DNA from: Chara braunii
Lineage: Eukaryota; Streptophyta; Charophyceae; Charales; Characeae
Assembly (NCBI GenBank): GCA_003427395.1
Contig: BFEA01000090.1
Location: 2,237,611-2,258,858, forward strand
DNA: 21,248 bases
Direction of reading: 5' to 3'
In this document: positions 5,863 to 16,994 of the stretch, piece by piece
Numbering within the stretch: position 1 is the first letter of the stretch
Layout: each line of letters starts with the position of its first letter
Position numbers and translations under genes: made by a program
Notes under the pieces: generated by a model
Told to the model about the DNA's origin: nothing
Seen by the model: only the letters and a program-made list of their open reading frames with translations
The model's database searches: none

Positions 5863-7193
5863 AGCCGAACAAGCAGCAGCGGAGCAACGGCGACAACAGG
5901 CCGAAGCCGCAGCAGCAATCAACCAACTCTGGAGGGCCACTTGCACGAAACTGCAGCAGCGAGGGATGGATTATGTTGTAACACTCAGAAAATGGCACTT
6001 TCCACTGAGGAACAGCAACAGCAACCCGACGGACGCCGAGAAGACCAAGAAGGACATCACCATGATGATTGCACAGCTCATCGCAATGTGCAATTGGCAG
6101 CAGCAGGAGCTGCAGCGCTTGGCGCGGGTGATTGACAGCAACCGGGACCAGCAAGATGGCACCAACCGCGGCTTTCATACCCGCATTGAAGACTTGGAGC
6201 ACTTGGACGCCGCCACACCAGGCAGCGAATCTCGTACCCGCCAGCCGTCAAGATGACAGCTGGAGCAGCGGATCGGCCATGTGGTCACCACAATTGGAAA
6301 TCTCGGCACGTTTGCGGAACCGGAAACGATCAGTCAGCGGATTGGCTTGTTGACAAACGGTCTCCATACACTGCAGCAGCGACCAGCGTCCGTACAAGAT
6401 CCCAAACTTCCACATTGAGAAGTTCAACAACTGTACTTAAGAAGACCCGCTCGCATGGTGGCAAGGCTTTACCACAGAATTAAGTTTCCACGACGTCTCC
6501 TAACACCTTAAGCTTGCGGCACTCTACCTCGACATGACAGGTGCATGCCAAATCTGGCTCAACCACCTCGCGGTCAAGGAAGGAGTCAACATGGACCGCC
6601 TGCACACCAAGTTGGACTGGGACACCATGGAAGCTTTCTGGAAATCACGGTTCATCGTACAGGACGACGTCGCTAAGGGTGTCAACAAAGCTTTCCAGAT
6701 GTACCAAGGGAGCCAGCCGACGCGTGAATGGTTGACCGAATGGCAAAAGATTGTTTCCATTCCGGATCTTAACTTACCATTCACACACATTCGACGCGAG
6801 TTCTTCAAATGCTCGGTTGAATCCTTTACCCAAGCACTTGGACGAGTGGACTACGAAATTTCAATTCGATCATAACTCAAGCTCCCTCCCTCATCCAGAC
6901 CAATCGGCGTGCTGCTAACGAAAGACAAGGGCAGCCAAATTATGTAGAGAAAGGAAAGGGCAACGGACGCAGCCCGTTGCTGCAGTCCAATCAATTGGAC
7001 CAAGTGAAGACCCGACATCGACTTCAGGATCAAGTGAAGGAAACCAAGTCAAGGCCCACGACGCACACGGCGCACCAACTCAAGAACAAGAAAGGCGAAA
7101 TTAGCGCCGACGTCGGAGGCTGGACAGTTGAACCAGCCATGGATGAAGTTTCGTCTTATGGAGGAGCAATACAAGCTCCGCCAAAAGTACGAA

Positions 7194-7238
7194 TGCTATT
7201 TTTGGTGCAACAGCACCAAGCACAATTGGAATCAATGC
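7194..7238 (+). other. gag zinc knuckle (CCHC-like) within the pseudogene
   Basis: The frame encodes CYFWCNSTKHNWNQC, that is C-X3-C-X4-H-X4-C. The usual retroviral-type knuckle is C-X2-C-X4-H-X4-C, so the first spacing is one residue longer. It is preceded by a basic, Gln/Glu-rich stretch (RLMEEQYKLRQKYE). This motif normally binds the element's RNA. It lies in a different frame from the sequence on either side because of indels. Confidence 0.65.
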
Positions 7239-7946
7239 CCCGACAAGGACAAAGAAGATATTCGCCCACAACAAAACTCGGGAAATTGAGCTTTGCGGGA
7301 AGTCAGGCGACTCCACTTCCCATTCCACTGGACACAGTTGCCTTGCTAGCAACCTCCTACACGTTCGGGGAGCATGCGGATGTCGCAAGTCTTCGTTATG
7401 ACTTCGAAGACTACACTGTCCAGTTGGTTCCTCCGTTGGACCTACCCGGCCACGCGCAAGACTCATGCGCATGTGCGGCTTCATCACTGTTGGCAAGCGA
7501 TTCAGCTTCTTCGCCGTCATTACTATATTTCAGGGATTCGTTGGTTTGGTCGAGACTCGACGACTTCGACCCATTGACTATGGAAGACTTCCAATGGTCG
7601 CCTCTTCCCAGTCCGGGTCCTTGCCAAATTGCAACGCTTTGATGGCAGAATTGCGCAAGTATTTGCACGTTGCAATACCAACTCCGTTGACGGAAGATGG
7701 AGTAGCGGTTGTTAACCTTCGCGAGCACCTTGCAAAGATTGACTGTGAGTACGCCACGCAACGATGCAACGATATGGACGCACCTTTGCTCTACAACTGC
7801 ATTCAAATCGGGAAGGCGACATAACTAAGGTAAGATTGGATGCCTTTCTAAGTTGGGCAGGTCCAATTAGTTGCCTATTAAAAAAAAAAATTGTAAAGTT
7901 TTTAAAAAGTATTTATGGTTGTATAAACTGTTGTTACAAAGGTTAA

Positions 7947-8487
7947 GCGTACCCCTAAGTTGAGGTGACTTAATCACATGTCGTTTGTAACCTTGTTTAG
8001 GTATAATGGACGTACCCCTAAGTTAGGGCGGTCTGATCACATTGCGTTATGTATCTTAAACTGTTTACACTAGCCAAGCGTACCCCTAAGTTGAGGCGGC
8101 ATAGTCATATACCTTATGTTGTTAATGTTATGCAGATTGGACGTACCCTTAAGTTAGGGCGGTCCAACCATTAATAGTTTATGATTGTTTAGGCATGTTA
8201 GACATACCCCTAAGTTGGGGCAGTCTAATCTTATGTCATTTGTTATTTTTTTGTTTAAGGCTGGTTAAACATACCCTTAAGTCGGGGCAGTTAAGCAAAA
8301 GCTAGGCGTACCCCTAAGTTGGAGCGGTCTGGTCATATGGTTTATGTTCATGGTACCCCTAAGTTTGGGTGGTCTGGTCATACGTTTTTTTGTCATGTAA
8401 GTTGGGCAGACCCCTACGTTATAACAGTCTAGTTGTGTGTATCTTATGCTCTTATTTAGGCAGGTCAGACGTACCCCTAAGTTGGGG
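7947..8487 (+). repeat. ten-copy degenerate array with palindromic core
   Basis: The motif ACCCCTAAGTTRGGGC occurs with variation starting at about 7947, 8010, 8078, 8141, 8202, 8269, 8306, 8352, 8407 and 8469. Spacing is mostly 61-68 bp, with three short intervals of 37, 46 and 55 bp. After the core, CGGTCT and a TCATAT-like block often follow. The core CCCTAA-G-TTRGGG is an inverted repeat. R = A gives perfect pairing (copy 2) and R = G leaves a G-T wobble. The array begins about 120 bp after the truncated gag. Function unknown. Confidence 0.85.
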
Positions 8488-8507
8488 CGGTTTAATCTTA
8501 TATCATA

Positions 8508-10660
8508 CGAAAGGGGGTTAACAAAATTCAGAAACCAACAAAGTACTTGACAAATGCATATGTGAGATTGAGACCGATATTGACTGTGTATGTTTGATTG
8601 GGGCACTCGTTTTGGGAGTCTCTTGATAAGCTTAGTTGCTTAGATGCTCGTCGAGTATTGGAGTCATAGGCAAACTATAATGGATGATGGGAAGAGAAAC
8701 TTGGGACTGACCTTACTAGGAGTTGGGAATGTTGCTAGCTCGTGATATGATCTTCAAAAAAGAATCGTGTAGAATATCTCTAGTTATAATTGTCAGGTAA
8801 GTATCAGAAATTAGTCCCAAGTGTAGTTGTACTTTGCTTTTGCATTTTCAACTTTGTATAAATTTTGACAGTCTCACATTCCTATGGGAAGCGCTATCGA
8901 AATTTTCAAAAAACTGAAAGAGTTAGTCATTTTATAATTCATAAAATTTTTAGAACGATATTTTTCCTACGAAAAGCGCTGCCAAAATTTTATGAAATTT
9001 GAGGAGTTAGTTTATTTTCTGCTATATTTTTTGCTAGAAAGAATTTAACAATCTACCTTATCTAGAGGAGATAGTATCCAAATGTTAGCAACTTTGAATG
9101 CGGGTCGAGAACAGAGAAGAGATAGATTAGATAGGGAGCGTATTATTCAACTATTATTAAGGGAGACAATGGTCTTTTGGCTTATACTATGATGGATGTT
9201 TGCATTTGACGAAAGATTCGACTAACTTGACTTTATGCATTAAGGATCAATCAACTTCTGTTATCATTTGATAACAGGTCGGTTTATGACACAACTTTAC
9301 CAACTTCTATATCTCAACCTAAAGCCTTAGCCCCTATGACTCTTTACATGTTTTTTTCAATTTTCACCAAGACTTATTTCTAAATGATCATTTTTAAAGG
9401 CTTAGTATCTTTGTTGTGGGATGATGAAAACAAGTTGGGGCTTTTGTGCATAAGGCGGGGTGTGTGTCATAGAGAACGGTAGAGTTGATTCCTTAGTGTG
9501 TGCGATGTTGTCGTTTAAACTTTGTGTAATCGCATGTATGCGTGGAAAATTCAAGATTTCGTCTTGGTGATTGTTTATGTGTTGCGTGAATATTGATGGA
9601 CAAACCATGATATTTTTGTGAGAGTAGTCGCCTAATGCTACACAACTTCTTTGTCTGCGTAATAAAACCACTTTATTTCGCGTAATCATTATGGTCAAGT
9701 GAACGAGCGTGCACTTAATTTTGTTATTTGAATTAATTGGTCGGACGGTGGTCTTGAACCTAGAATTCGAGGTCCCTGTCTATGACATTTCAGGTTTCAG
9801 TTCAGCATAAAGGGTTTTCCACCTATGCGTCGAGCATTTATGTCCTACCCATCGTAGCACTCTTCCTAAGGGTCAGAGGTGCAATGAGGGTTGAACGGTC
9901 CATCTTTCAACCGTTCTATATCATGAAGGATACTTTCTTCACAATACTTCATTTTTAACACTTGAATGTCATGCGCAATGTTGAAGTCCGTGAAGGGTTG
10001 AGCAGTTGTAGGTAACGAGTGAAGCATCGCCATGACATTCGATTGCGAGAGTTCGCATAACTGAATATTATGGTTTCGCTCGCACGAGCATTTCTCGTAA
10101 GCATTTAGGACCACGGATTACACATGAAGTCTCGCACATAATAAGTTATGGGTCGAAACACTCGTAAAAGGGATCGTGTGCGAATTAATCATTTTCCTAC
10201 GTAAGACTGTTGTAGTCAAAGCGCACGCGTGTTTAGCATAGGCCAAGGCTTATGAATAGTTCATGCGTTCGCACATGCACGAGGTTTTGATTCTTTTTGT
10301 TTGAAATTTAATTTTGTGAAACGGTAGAGTTTCGGGTAGCAGCGGCCACTCAAAATTTCCTTTTACCCTCAGCACCATCTTACCTTACCCCACTTTGGGT
10401 TACAGCAGGGAGCAAAAAATAGTGGGGTGTGCTCGCTAAAGGACTAACCCTTTAACACGCGCGTCAGCTGACATCTGAACGTTGAATGCAATCATGATTC
10501 AAAGGGGATCGCATGTTTGGACACTATATAGTACTCCATCACCACGATTGCTCATGAATTTGCGCATGGCTAATCAATATGACTAAGGTCCTCGCCCCGA
10601 CGATCATTTATGTGAAGATTCACGCTCAACGTCTGTGCGCTTAAGTACAAGAACAGTTAC
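8508..10660. other. AT-rich region without recognisable gene
   Basis: No frame longer than about 110 codons and no family that I recognise. One internal feature is an 85-bp imperfect tandem duplication at 8881-9050. A small minus-strand frame at 9866-10114 (82 codons) reads like ordinary protein but matches nothing I know and has no context. CCCCACT at about 10388 and AGTGGGG at about 10421 form a short inverted repeat. Confidence 0.4.
8881..9050 (+). repeat. imperfect 85-bp tandem duplication
   Basis: CCTATGGGAAGCGCT, AAATTTTC and GAGTTAGTCATTTT at 8881-8934 recur at 8966 onward as CCTACGAAAAGCGCT, AAATTTTAT and GAGTTAGTTTATTTT. The copies have diverged, so this is an old event. Confidence 0.6.
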
Positions 10661-11150
10661 ATGTCGAGCAAAAAAAAAAGGACTAGGCGAGATTTGCACG
10701 TACACATGAGTAATTGTTTAGAAATGTATCACATGGTTAGACTAATTCTCCTAGTCGACCAGTGTAGGATCACGTTTGAGAGATCAACGCATCAGGCGAC
10801 GATTCTTACACTGGTTCAATTCGAGCGTTATCCGCACGTACCCCCAATGCTACAGCAAATTAGAAGCGCCCTCGGCAGAGCCACCTCTGCGATTGCATAT
10901 GAAAAACCTTCACATGTGGTTCGGTAGCTATGCGGGGATACGCCCACCTAAGGGATGGTGACAGCTTTCATGGGTGGAGGTAAGTTGTGCCTCATGTGGC
11001 CCTATCCTGTCGTAGGGGTTCGAGAGAGGTACGACTAGCGCAGTGGATCGGAGCGGTAAACTCTCTGCGCAATAAGTCCTGCAAAATCCTGCGTGATGCG
11101 GTCGGGAGGGTCCCCCAGTGAGACTGATGCACTCGAGACCGCGACAGAGG
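10661..11150. other. unassigned sequence
   Basis: An 88-codon plus-strand frame (10661-10927) has no recognisable domain. TAGCGCAGTGGATCGGAGCGG near 11035 resembles a tRNA A box, but no B box or cloverleaf follows at the right distance. I make no gene call. Confidence 0.35.
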
Positions 11151-11392
11151 GAAAAAAAATAGGAGGAGGAGGAGGAAAATGAGAAGAAAAAAGGAAGTGG
11201 ATGGATAACATAACCGTTAAAAAAAGAAAAATAAACCACTGTCACACAAATGAGAGCAGTAACAAGGAGGGGGAGGAGGAAGACGAGAAGGAGGAAGGGA
11301 GAATACCAAATGACGAAGTCCCAAGGAGGAGGGAAAAAAAGAGGAGGAGGAAAGTAAAGAGGAGGAGGAAAAGAAGGAGGAGAAGATAAGGG
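11151..11392 (+). repeat. purine-rich (GGA/GAA) tract
   Basis: Almost pure A and G with GGA, GGAGGA and GAAGAA units on the plus strand. Open frames rich in Glu/Arg/Lys here, and Ser/Phe on the other strand, are products of composition. Confidence 0.8.
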
Positions 11393-11461
11393 GTGGTCGG
11401 CAGCGATCCATCGAACTAAGGAAAGTCACAATATCATGCATCAAAAACAATTGGTTGATGC

Positions 11462-11606
11462 ATTTAATTGATTGATTGGTTGATTGATTGACTGATTGGC
11501 TGAATGGTTGATTGATTGATTGATTGATTAACTGATTGGCGATTGATTGAGAGGGAGAGAGAAAGACAGACAGACGGAGACAGAGAGAGAGAGAGGGAGA
11601 GAGAGA
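11462..11606 (+). repeat. (GATT)n tract followed by (GA)n tract
   Basis: GATTGATT units with variation at about 11467-11553, then GAGA/GACAGA units at about 11550-11606. Low complexity. Confidence 0.85.
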
Positions 11607-11718
11607 GGGTAATGAACTCGAGTTTCCCATATTAGACTGTTATGTATATCTTGAGTAAGAACCATTACAAGTTCGTGTGGAGCCACGATCACATGTTGTT
11701 GCTCCTTAACGTCGTTGT

Positions 11719-11720
<2 letters not shown>

Positions 11721-11801
<81 letters not shown>
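11721..11801 (+). repeat. (CT)n microsatellite
   Basis: An uninterrupted run of about 40 CT units. The frame 11642-11869 across it is mainly Leu-Ser repeats and is not a gene. Confidence 0.95.
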
Positions 11802-11804
<3 letters not shown>

Positions 11805-11879
11805 CGTGTCCATGTTCGACTTTGTGCCGGAACATCGTTGCGGCGTTGGCAAAAAAAATGCTCATTTAATAATGAGATG

Positions 11880-12955
11880 TGAACTTCGAAATTGTTTCAC
11901 ATAATTTGTCGTGTTTATTAGGGTTATGTGTTCGCGCTTGGTCAGTCATCATGCTGTCTGTCCCTGTCATCTACATCACTAATTTTACAGTAGGGTTAAC
12001 AACATAACCCCTTACAGTTGAGGATAATTATTTATTTACTTATTTATATATTTATTTACAAGGCTTCAAGAGTGGCCTTGGACCACTTACCTTGTCGAGC
12101 CAAAAAGAAAAAAAATCATGATAATTATTTTTTATTTTAAATTTAGTAAAAAAAAATTGATGTGACTCTAAGGTAAAAGTTGTTCAATTTTGTTTTCATA
12201 ACATTTTTTTTTTTCTCATATGTTTTGGATTTTTTTTTTTCTTTTTTGGCACCTTTTTAGGTCCTTGGATGGTCCGACCGCCTAAGCAAACAAAAGAAGC
12301 GAAGAAGACCTGCCTAAAAGGAAAGGCTTAAAAAGAAGAGGAATGATGGGATGATCAGCGTCACTAATATCCCTCGTACTCACCTCGTCTTTCACTCAAC
12401 GATTGGTGTTTCTTCCTCGTGACTTTCCAAAATCTTAGACCGCTGCACCGATTTGAAGATTTTGGTTGTTAGTATTGTTTGTACGGGTGAAAAAATTGTT
12501 GTTGCGAACTAAAAGTTTTGCTGGTCTTTTGTCAAACCCATTATCGCACAAGGATTTAAATAGCTGGGATTTCGTCACTCTCATGCAAGCTTATTCTGCT
12601 ATTTGTAGTTTTTATGAGAACAAGTCCCGTTATCTGTTATGAATTATTGTATGGGTGTAAGTAAAAGGAGGTTTGGTTTCAACATCAGATGACGATTGAC
12701 GATAAAATTACCTATGATGAGGGATTGAGTACGTTGGGGATCAGATCTGTTTGCTTTGGTTTGGTAATGAAAGTCGATGAGGATGAAGGATGAAACAAGA
12801 TGATAGTCAGACGAATGAGGGTTATATGGTTGAAAAATAGGAATGTAGGCGAATACATTTTTAACTTTAGAAAAGTGATCAAGCTAAGGAATTAAGCATA
12901 TGTCTGCGCTGGTTTGTCTAAGTCGTTGCCCTAGGTTGACGATTGTGTTTGTTTT
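11880..12955. other. AT-rich region without recognisable gene
   Basis: No frame of useful length. It contains ATTT-rich stretches at about 12028-12060 and T-runs near 12206-12245. The last few hundred bases may be decayed sequence of the reverse-transcriptase element that becomes readable from 12959. Confidence 0.35.
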
Positions 12956-12958
12956 TGC

Positions 12959-14335
12959 ATGAACGAGTGGAAAGATGCTGCAAGCTGGTTAAGGAGTAAT
13001 ATAAATGTTGTGAAGTTGTCCAAGAGTTACATTATTAGAAGGTTGGGGAAACAAATTTATGCCTCATTGCTTAAACTTGATTTTGATGTCCCGCAAATTA
13101 ATGAACAGGATATGAGGCAGAGTATCAGCTGCAAGGTTTACCTAAGTTGGCAAAATGGGACAACAACGAAGAGATTGGCAAAGTTTATATGGTCCTAAAC
13201 ACAAAGATGTGCATAAATTGCGGCCCATCTGCCCCGTTTTTTTGGAATGTAGTGTACGAGGGTGTAGGAATACCTCTGGTGCGGTGAACGCTTTGGTATG
13301 GGAAGTGGCGAAGAAAACACATTTCAGTTTAAAATGCATTGATTTGTTGATTCATTCTTTGAATGAAGTCAAAAAAAGTGTGAAGAGCGGGGATGCCCTT
13401 TTGACGGTGGCATTTGATGTGAAGGAGATGTTTTGTAATCTCCCTCATGAGTATATTTTGGGTGCACTAGATTGGGTTATAAACTTTTGGAGGATGAAAT
13501 AAGGAAAAGGTGTGCTTCTTAAGAATCGTGCCAGGGAGGTAAATCTTTTGAAAGACAAAAGACAAGAAAGTGGGGAGATCGTGGACTTCGAATTAACTAA
13601 GTATTTTGTTATGTTTGATCTTGAACATACTTTCATTCGAGCGAGTGACATGATTCTGTAGTAGAAAGTGGGGATTCCTATGAGGAAAATATCCAGCCAA
13701 TCCATCGTCTGCCTATTATGTGTTTTTTATAAATTTACCTTTCGGATCTCCTTGGGCAACAATCGACAGCTGGTTCATGGTATCCGCCTTATTGATGATT
13801 TGTCTATCTTTAGCAGTACCAGATAGGTGATGGAACATCTTTGCAAAGAGCTAAAGGGATCCTCACCGAATTTGAGCGGTGCTACGATGCCAATCTGTCC
13901 TTAGAGTGCACTAGCAGATCTGATGTCTAAGACTTCCTAGGTTGTGTCATGCGGGATTTCGGGTGGCCTGCAGGAGTTCAATGAGTTGCAATTCATAAGA
14001 ACCAAAAAATGGTCTTGAATAAGGGGTTGTGTTTCCAAAGTTTGCAAGATAATTGTTCCTATGTTAGCAAGAAACAAAAGATGGCAGTGGTTGGTTCACT
14101 TATGCATTGTTCAGAGAGGCTTACAAACATGTTTGTCGTTGAGGTTGTTTTTCTCTTCCTACTAAAGGTTGAGATGAGATTGAGGGAATTTTTTGATGAA
14201 ATATTTGACAATTTGTTGAATAGTTTCTCGTTGAAATTTGGTGGGTTGTGGGGGGAATGGGTCGATTGTTTGACTAGGTGGGATAAATTAGTTTCCAAAC
14301 GGAGAAAATTGGGTCTGGCCGGCCCGTATAAGTAA
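12959..14335 (+). pseudogene. reverse transcriptase pseudogene, class uncertain
   Basis: The polymerase is readable across three frames. An upstream piece is at 12959-13190. From about 13193 come PKHKDVHKLRPICP, AFDVKEMFCNLPHE (the first catalytic Asp region), GIPMRKISSQS, and IRLIDDLSIF at 13782-13811, where IDD matches the catalytic (Y/F)xDD box. In another frame come FERCYDANLSLE, DFLGC and YVSKKQKMAVVGSLMH, resembling the thumb region. Stops: TAA at 13500-13502, TAG TAG at 13659-13664 and TAG at 13824-13826, with frame changes near 13192 and 13858. The order of motifs is that of an RT. The PKHKD..LRPI and thumb pattern hint at a Penelope-like element, but that class call is weak. No endonuclease was seen. 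Confidence 0.7.
13788..13799 (+). other. RT catalytic box (LIDD) in the pseudogene
   Basis: CTT ATT GAT GAT encodes LIDD, preceded by HGIR and followed by LSIF. This fits the two-aspartate metal-binding box of reverse transcriptases, with Leu-Ile in place of the common Tyr/Phe-Val/Ala/Met. Confidence 0.65.
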
Positions 14336-14339
14336 GGGG

Positions 14340-15187
14340 CACCTTAGTTGTGCACATGAAGGAGTGCAAGTTCTTTCGTTTCTTTTCTTTCCTAAGGCTT
14401 TGAGGTTTCTGTTTCCGTTGAGATTTCAACTGGGCACCTCGGTTGCGCAGGTGTGGGTATACAGAAGAGTTTACTTTTCGTTTTTTTTTTTTTTTTTTTT
14501 TTCTCTCGTCGCCTGTTGAAGTCTTTGTTGGGTTTTGTACATCTCACGATTTCCTCTACACGTGAGCCGTAATTCCGAGTTCTATTTCGCACGCTTTTGA
14601 ATCTCGAGCTTTCTGTTTGAGGACCGTACTTCTAGAGCCTCTGGAACTTTCTTTAGTACCATTTATCTCCTTTCTTTTGTTGGGTTCGATCCCTGGTCTT
14701 AGGTTGTACAATACTTTTTGGTGACGCATCGTTTTGCATAAGAAAGTGTCTGTCTCGTTTCGTTTCGTCTTAAATAGAGGAACTAGTATGTCAACAGGCG
14801 CTCGATAGCGTGACGAAGGACCCCTGATAATTCTGGATCCAGCTCCGGATGGAACATGTTGGGTCATAGTCAGAAGATTTCGACCATTGTCGTTTGCTAC
14901 GAGCACGACGACTATTTCCGGGTTGAGCTCGAGAGGCTAAAGCTTCACTAATTTTTAAAATTGCCTATCATGTCGCGTTCGGGACTTTGACGTGTCTTGT
15001 TTCCCCCTTCTCTTCTCTTCTCTCTTTCTCTCTCTTCTGCACGCGATTAACCTGGTCATCTCTTGGTGCATGTGTGTTTGATTTTTGTTTTCATCATGCT
15101 ATAATTCGTCTAGGTCGTTTGGCCGACACTGAATTTGTTATCAATGATTCGTGACATGTATTGATGATGTGCAAGTGGTACTTACTG
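14340..15187. other. unassigned sequence, T-rich
   Basis: It contains a T-run at about 14480-14502 and pyrimidine-rich sequence near 15000-15035. GGGTTCGATCCCTGG at 14688-14702 is a good Pol III B-box match, but no A box lies upstream at tRNA spacing. No gene is called. Confidence 0.35.
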
Positions 15188-15309
15188 CACGGGCAAACAA
15201 GGTGATTTGGGCGGTCCAACTGGTAGCCTAAATTATTTATTTATTTATTTTATAACCTAGGAAGATTCTCACGCCCGGCCGGTCCTGCCCGGCCGGGCAC
15301 CCGGGCGTG

Positions 15310-15347
<38 letters not shown>
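15188..15347 (+). repeat. CCCGGG/poly(A) dispersed repeat, copy 2
   Basis: GCAAACAAGGTGATTTGGGCGG and ACTGGTAGCCT parallel 480-521. TCACGCCCGG at 15269-15278 and CCGGGCGTGA at 15301-15310 are a perfect 10-bp inverted pair. A 38-base A-run follows at 15310-15347. The poly(A) end suggests retroposition. Confidence 0.55.
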
Positions 15348-15350
<3 letters not shown>

Positions 15351-15603
15351 TTTTCTGCACTCTCCCAGAGGACTCCAAATCTGGCTCATTTCGTTTTTTG
15401 CGAGTTGGCTGTCAAGGGGGGGGGAGGGGGGTATAAATTGGTTTTAAAGGGGCTAAAGGGGTCTAAAGGGTGATGCCTTTGTGTGATTCTGTTATTCTCT
15501 TTTTTATCTCCGATTCTGTGAGGAATTATAATGTGACCCTCCGCCAAAAGTGGTTTGCATTTCAATCCTACACAACATATTTTTTGTCTGGAATTTTTTG
15601 AGG

Positions 15604-15690
15604 TTTTTTTTTTTTTTTTTTTTTGGCGCTGGGGCTGCCCGGAACCCTGCCCGGGCAGAAGTTGGGTGCCCGGGCGCCCGGGAAAACAGC
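15604..15690 (-). repeat. CCCGGG/poly(A) dispersed repeat, copy 3
   Basis: A T-run at about 15604-15624 is followed by TGCCCGG, TGCCCGGGCA, GTGCCCGGGCGCCCGGG and AAAACAG. On the minus strand this reads GTTTTCCCGGG, GC-rich, then poly(A), as in copy 1. Confidence 0.55.
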
Positions 15691-15857
15691 CTAGTTTTAA
15701 CGCCTTTTGTTGATGCTGCCGGAGGTGATAAGAGGAGCCCAGGTGGCAAACAATGTTATTCACGAATTATTATACTAAACAATACTAGTGTTCAGGGGAT
15801 GTACCCAATTTCTATCAATATGTTGGAGGCTCCACATATAAGCAGGGGGGAAGTGCT

Positions 15858-15896
<39 letters not shown>

Positions 15897-15897
15897 A
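15858..15897 (+). repeat. T-run joined to long G-run
   Basis: About ten T bases followed by about 30 G bases. Its length is unlikely to be accurate in a short-read assembly. Confidence 0.85.
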
Positions 15898-16039
15898 ACC
15901 TCACCGCGGCCTACTAGTGGGGTGAGATAAGAGCATCCTTACTCTTATAAACCCCCAAAGTTGAAACCCGGACGAAAGGTTAAAAAAAAAAAAAAAGCAA
16001 TCATTACATTTATGTTGAGTTTAGTTGTTTGGGCAACGT

Positions 16040-16290
16040 TGTCTACCTCCTTCTCCTCCTCCTCCCTCTCCTCCCCCTCGTCCTTCAATTTATTTTGTAT
16101 TTTTAAATATGATTACATATCAGGGGTAACACCTAACAATATTATTTTCCTCGTTATCGTTGCCCTCCTCCTCCTCCTTCTCCTCCTCCCTCATCCTCCT
16201 TGTTGTCGTTCTTCTCGTGGTGATTGTCCTTCTCCTTCTCCTCTTCCACCTTTTTTTTTTTTTCATCTCCCCCTCCCCCTCCTCCTCCTG
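16040..16290 (+). repeat. pyrimidine-rich (TCC/CTT) tract
   Basis: Repeated CTCCTC and CTTCTC units in two blocks (about 16047-16085 and 16165-16290). Phe/Ser/Leu-rich frames here reflect composition only. Confidence 0.8.
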
Positions 16291-16317
16291 TCTTCTGTGT
16301 TTACGGATCCGGACAAA

Positions 16318-16920
<603 letters not shown>

Positions 16921-16921
16921 T

Positions 16922-16971
16922 ATCAATATTCATTCTCATTTTACACATTTGTCGAGCGGCGTGGTGAGGCT
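16922..16971 (-). repeat. TIR family F arm, inverted copy
   Basis: The reverse complement reads CACCACGCCGCTCGACAAATGTGTAAAATGAGAATGAATATTG. It parallels 917-957 (CCACACCACTCACGAAATGTGCAAAATGGGAATGAATTTG). I did not find a matching second arm to the left. Confidence 0.55.
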
Positions 16972-16994
16972 GGGTATCTCAAGGCTAAATTATT

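Larger units (their letters stand above)
5344..7824 (+). pseudogene. LTR retrotransposon gag region (Ty3/gypsy-like), broken
   Basis: A gag-like polyprotein is readable in pieces. An Ala/Gln-rich, charged N-terminus spans 5344 to about 6250. A conserved gag core spans about 6393-6870, with segments such as EDPLAWWQGFTTEL, GACQIWLNHLAV and FWKSRFIV. A CCHC-like zinc knuckle is at 7194-7238. A C-terminal part ends PLLYNCIQIGKAT at 7824. Gag would form the RNA-binding particle. Damage: TGA at 6254-6256, TAA at 6438-6440 and 6501-6503, TGA at 7287-7289, and frame changes near 6380, 6865, 7110, 7290 and 7635. The region 5658-5862 is an assembly artefact, not a mutation. From memory, related Chara polyproteins continue from this last motif into an aspartic protease. 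Here none follows, so the element is truncated. Start chosen: ATG at 5344, the first in frame after the hairpins. Confidence 0.75.

Noticed and set aside
7947-8487. CRISPR-like array
   Set aside because: Repeats are degenerate, spacing varies from 37 to 68 bp, there are no cas genes, and the DNA is eukaryotic.
7947-8487. Telomeric repeats (CCCTAA / TTAGGG)
   Set aside because: The hexamers occur as parts of a spaced palindrome, never in tandem.
9739-9775. Minus-strand B-box-like GGTTCAAGACC
   Set aside because: Isolated match with no A box and no repeat family support.
9866-10114. Small minus-strand gene of 82 codons
   Set aside because: The composition is protein-like, but there is no domain, no context and no second line of evidence.
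11030-11060. tRNA or SINE A box (TAGCGCAGTGG)
   Set aside because: No B box follows at the right spacing.
14688-14702. tRNA gene signalled by a B box (GGTTCGATCC)
   Set aside because: No A box at tRNA distance and no cloverleaf could be drawn.
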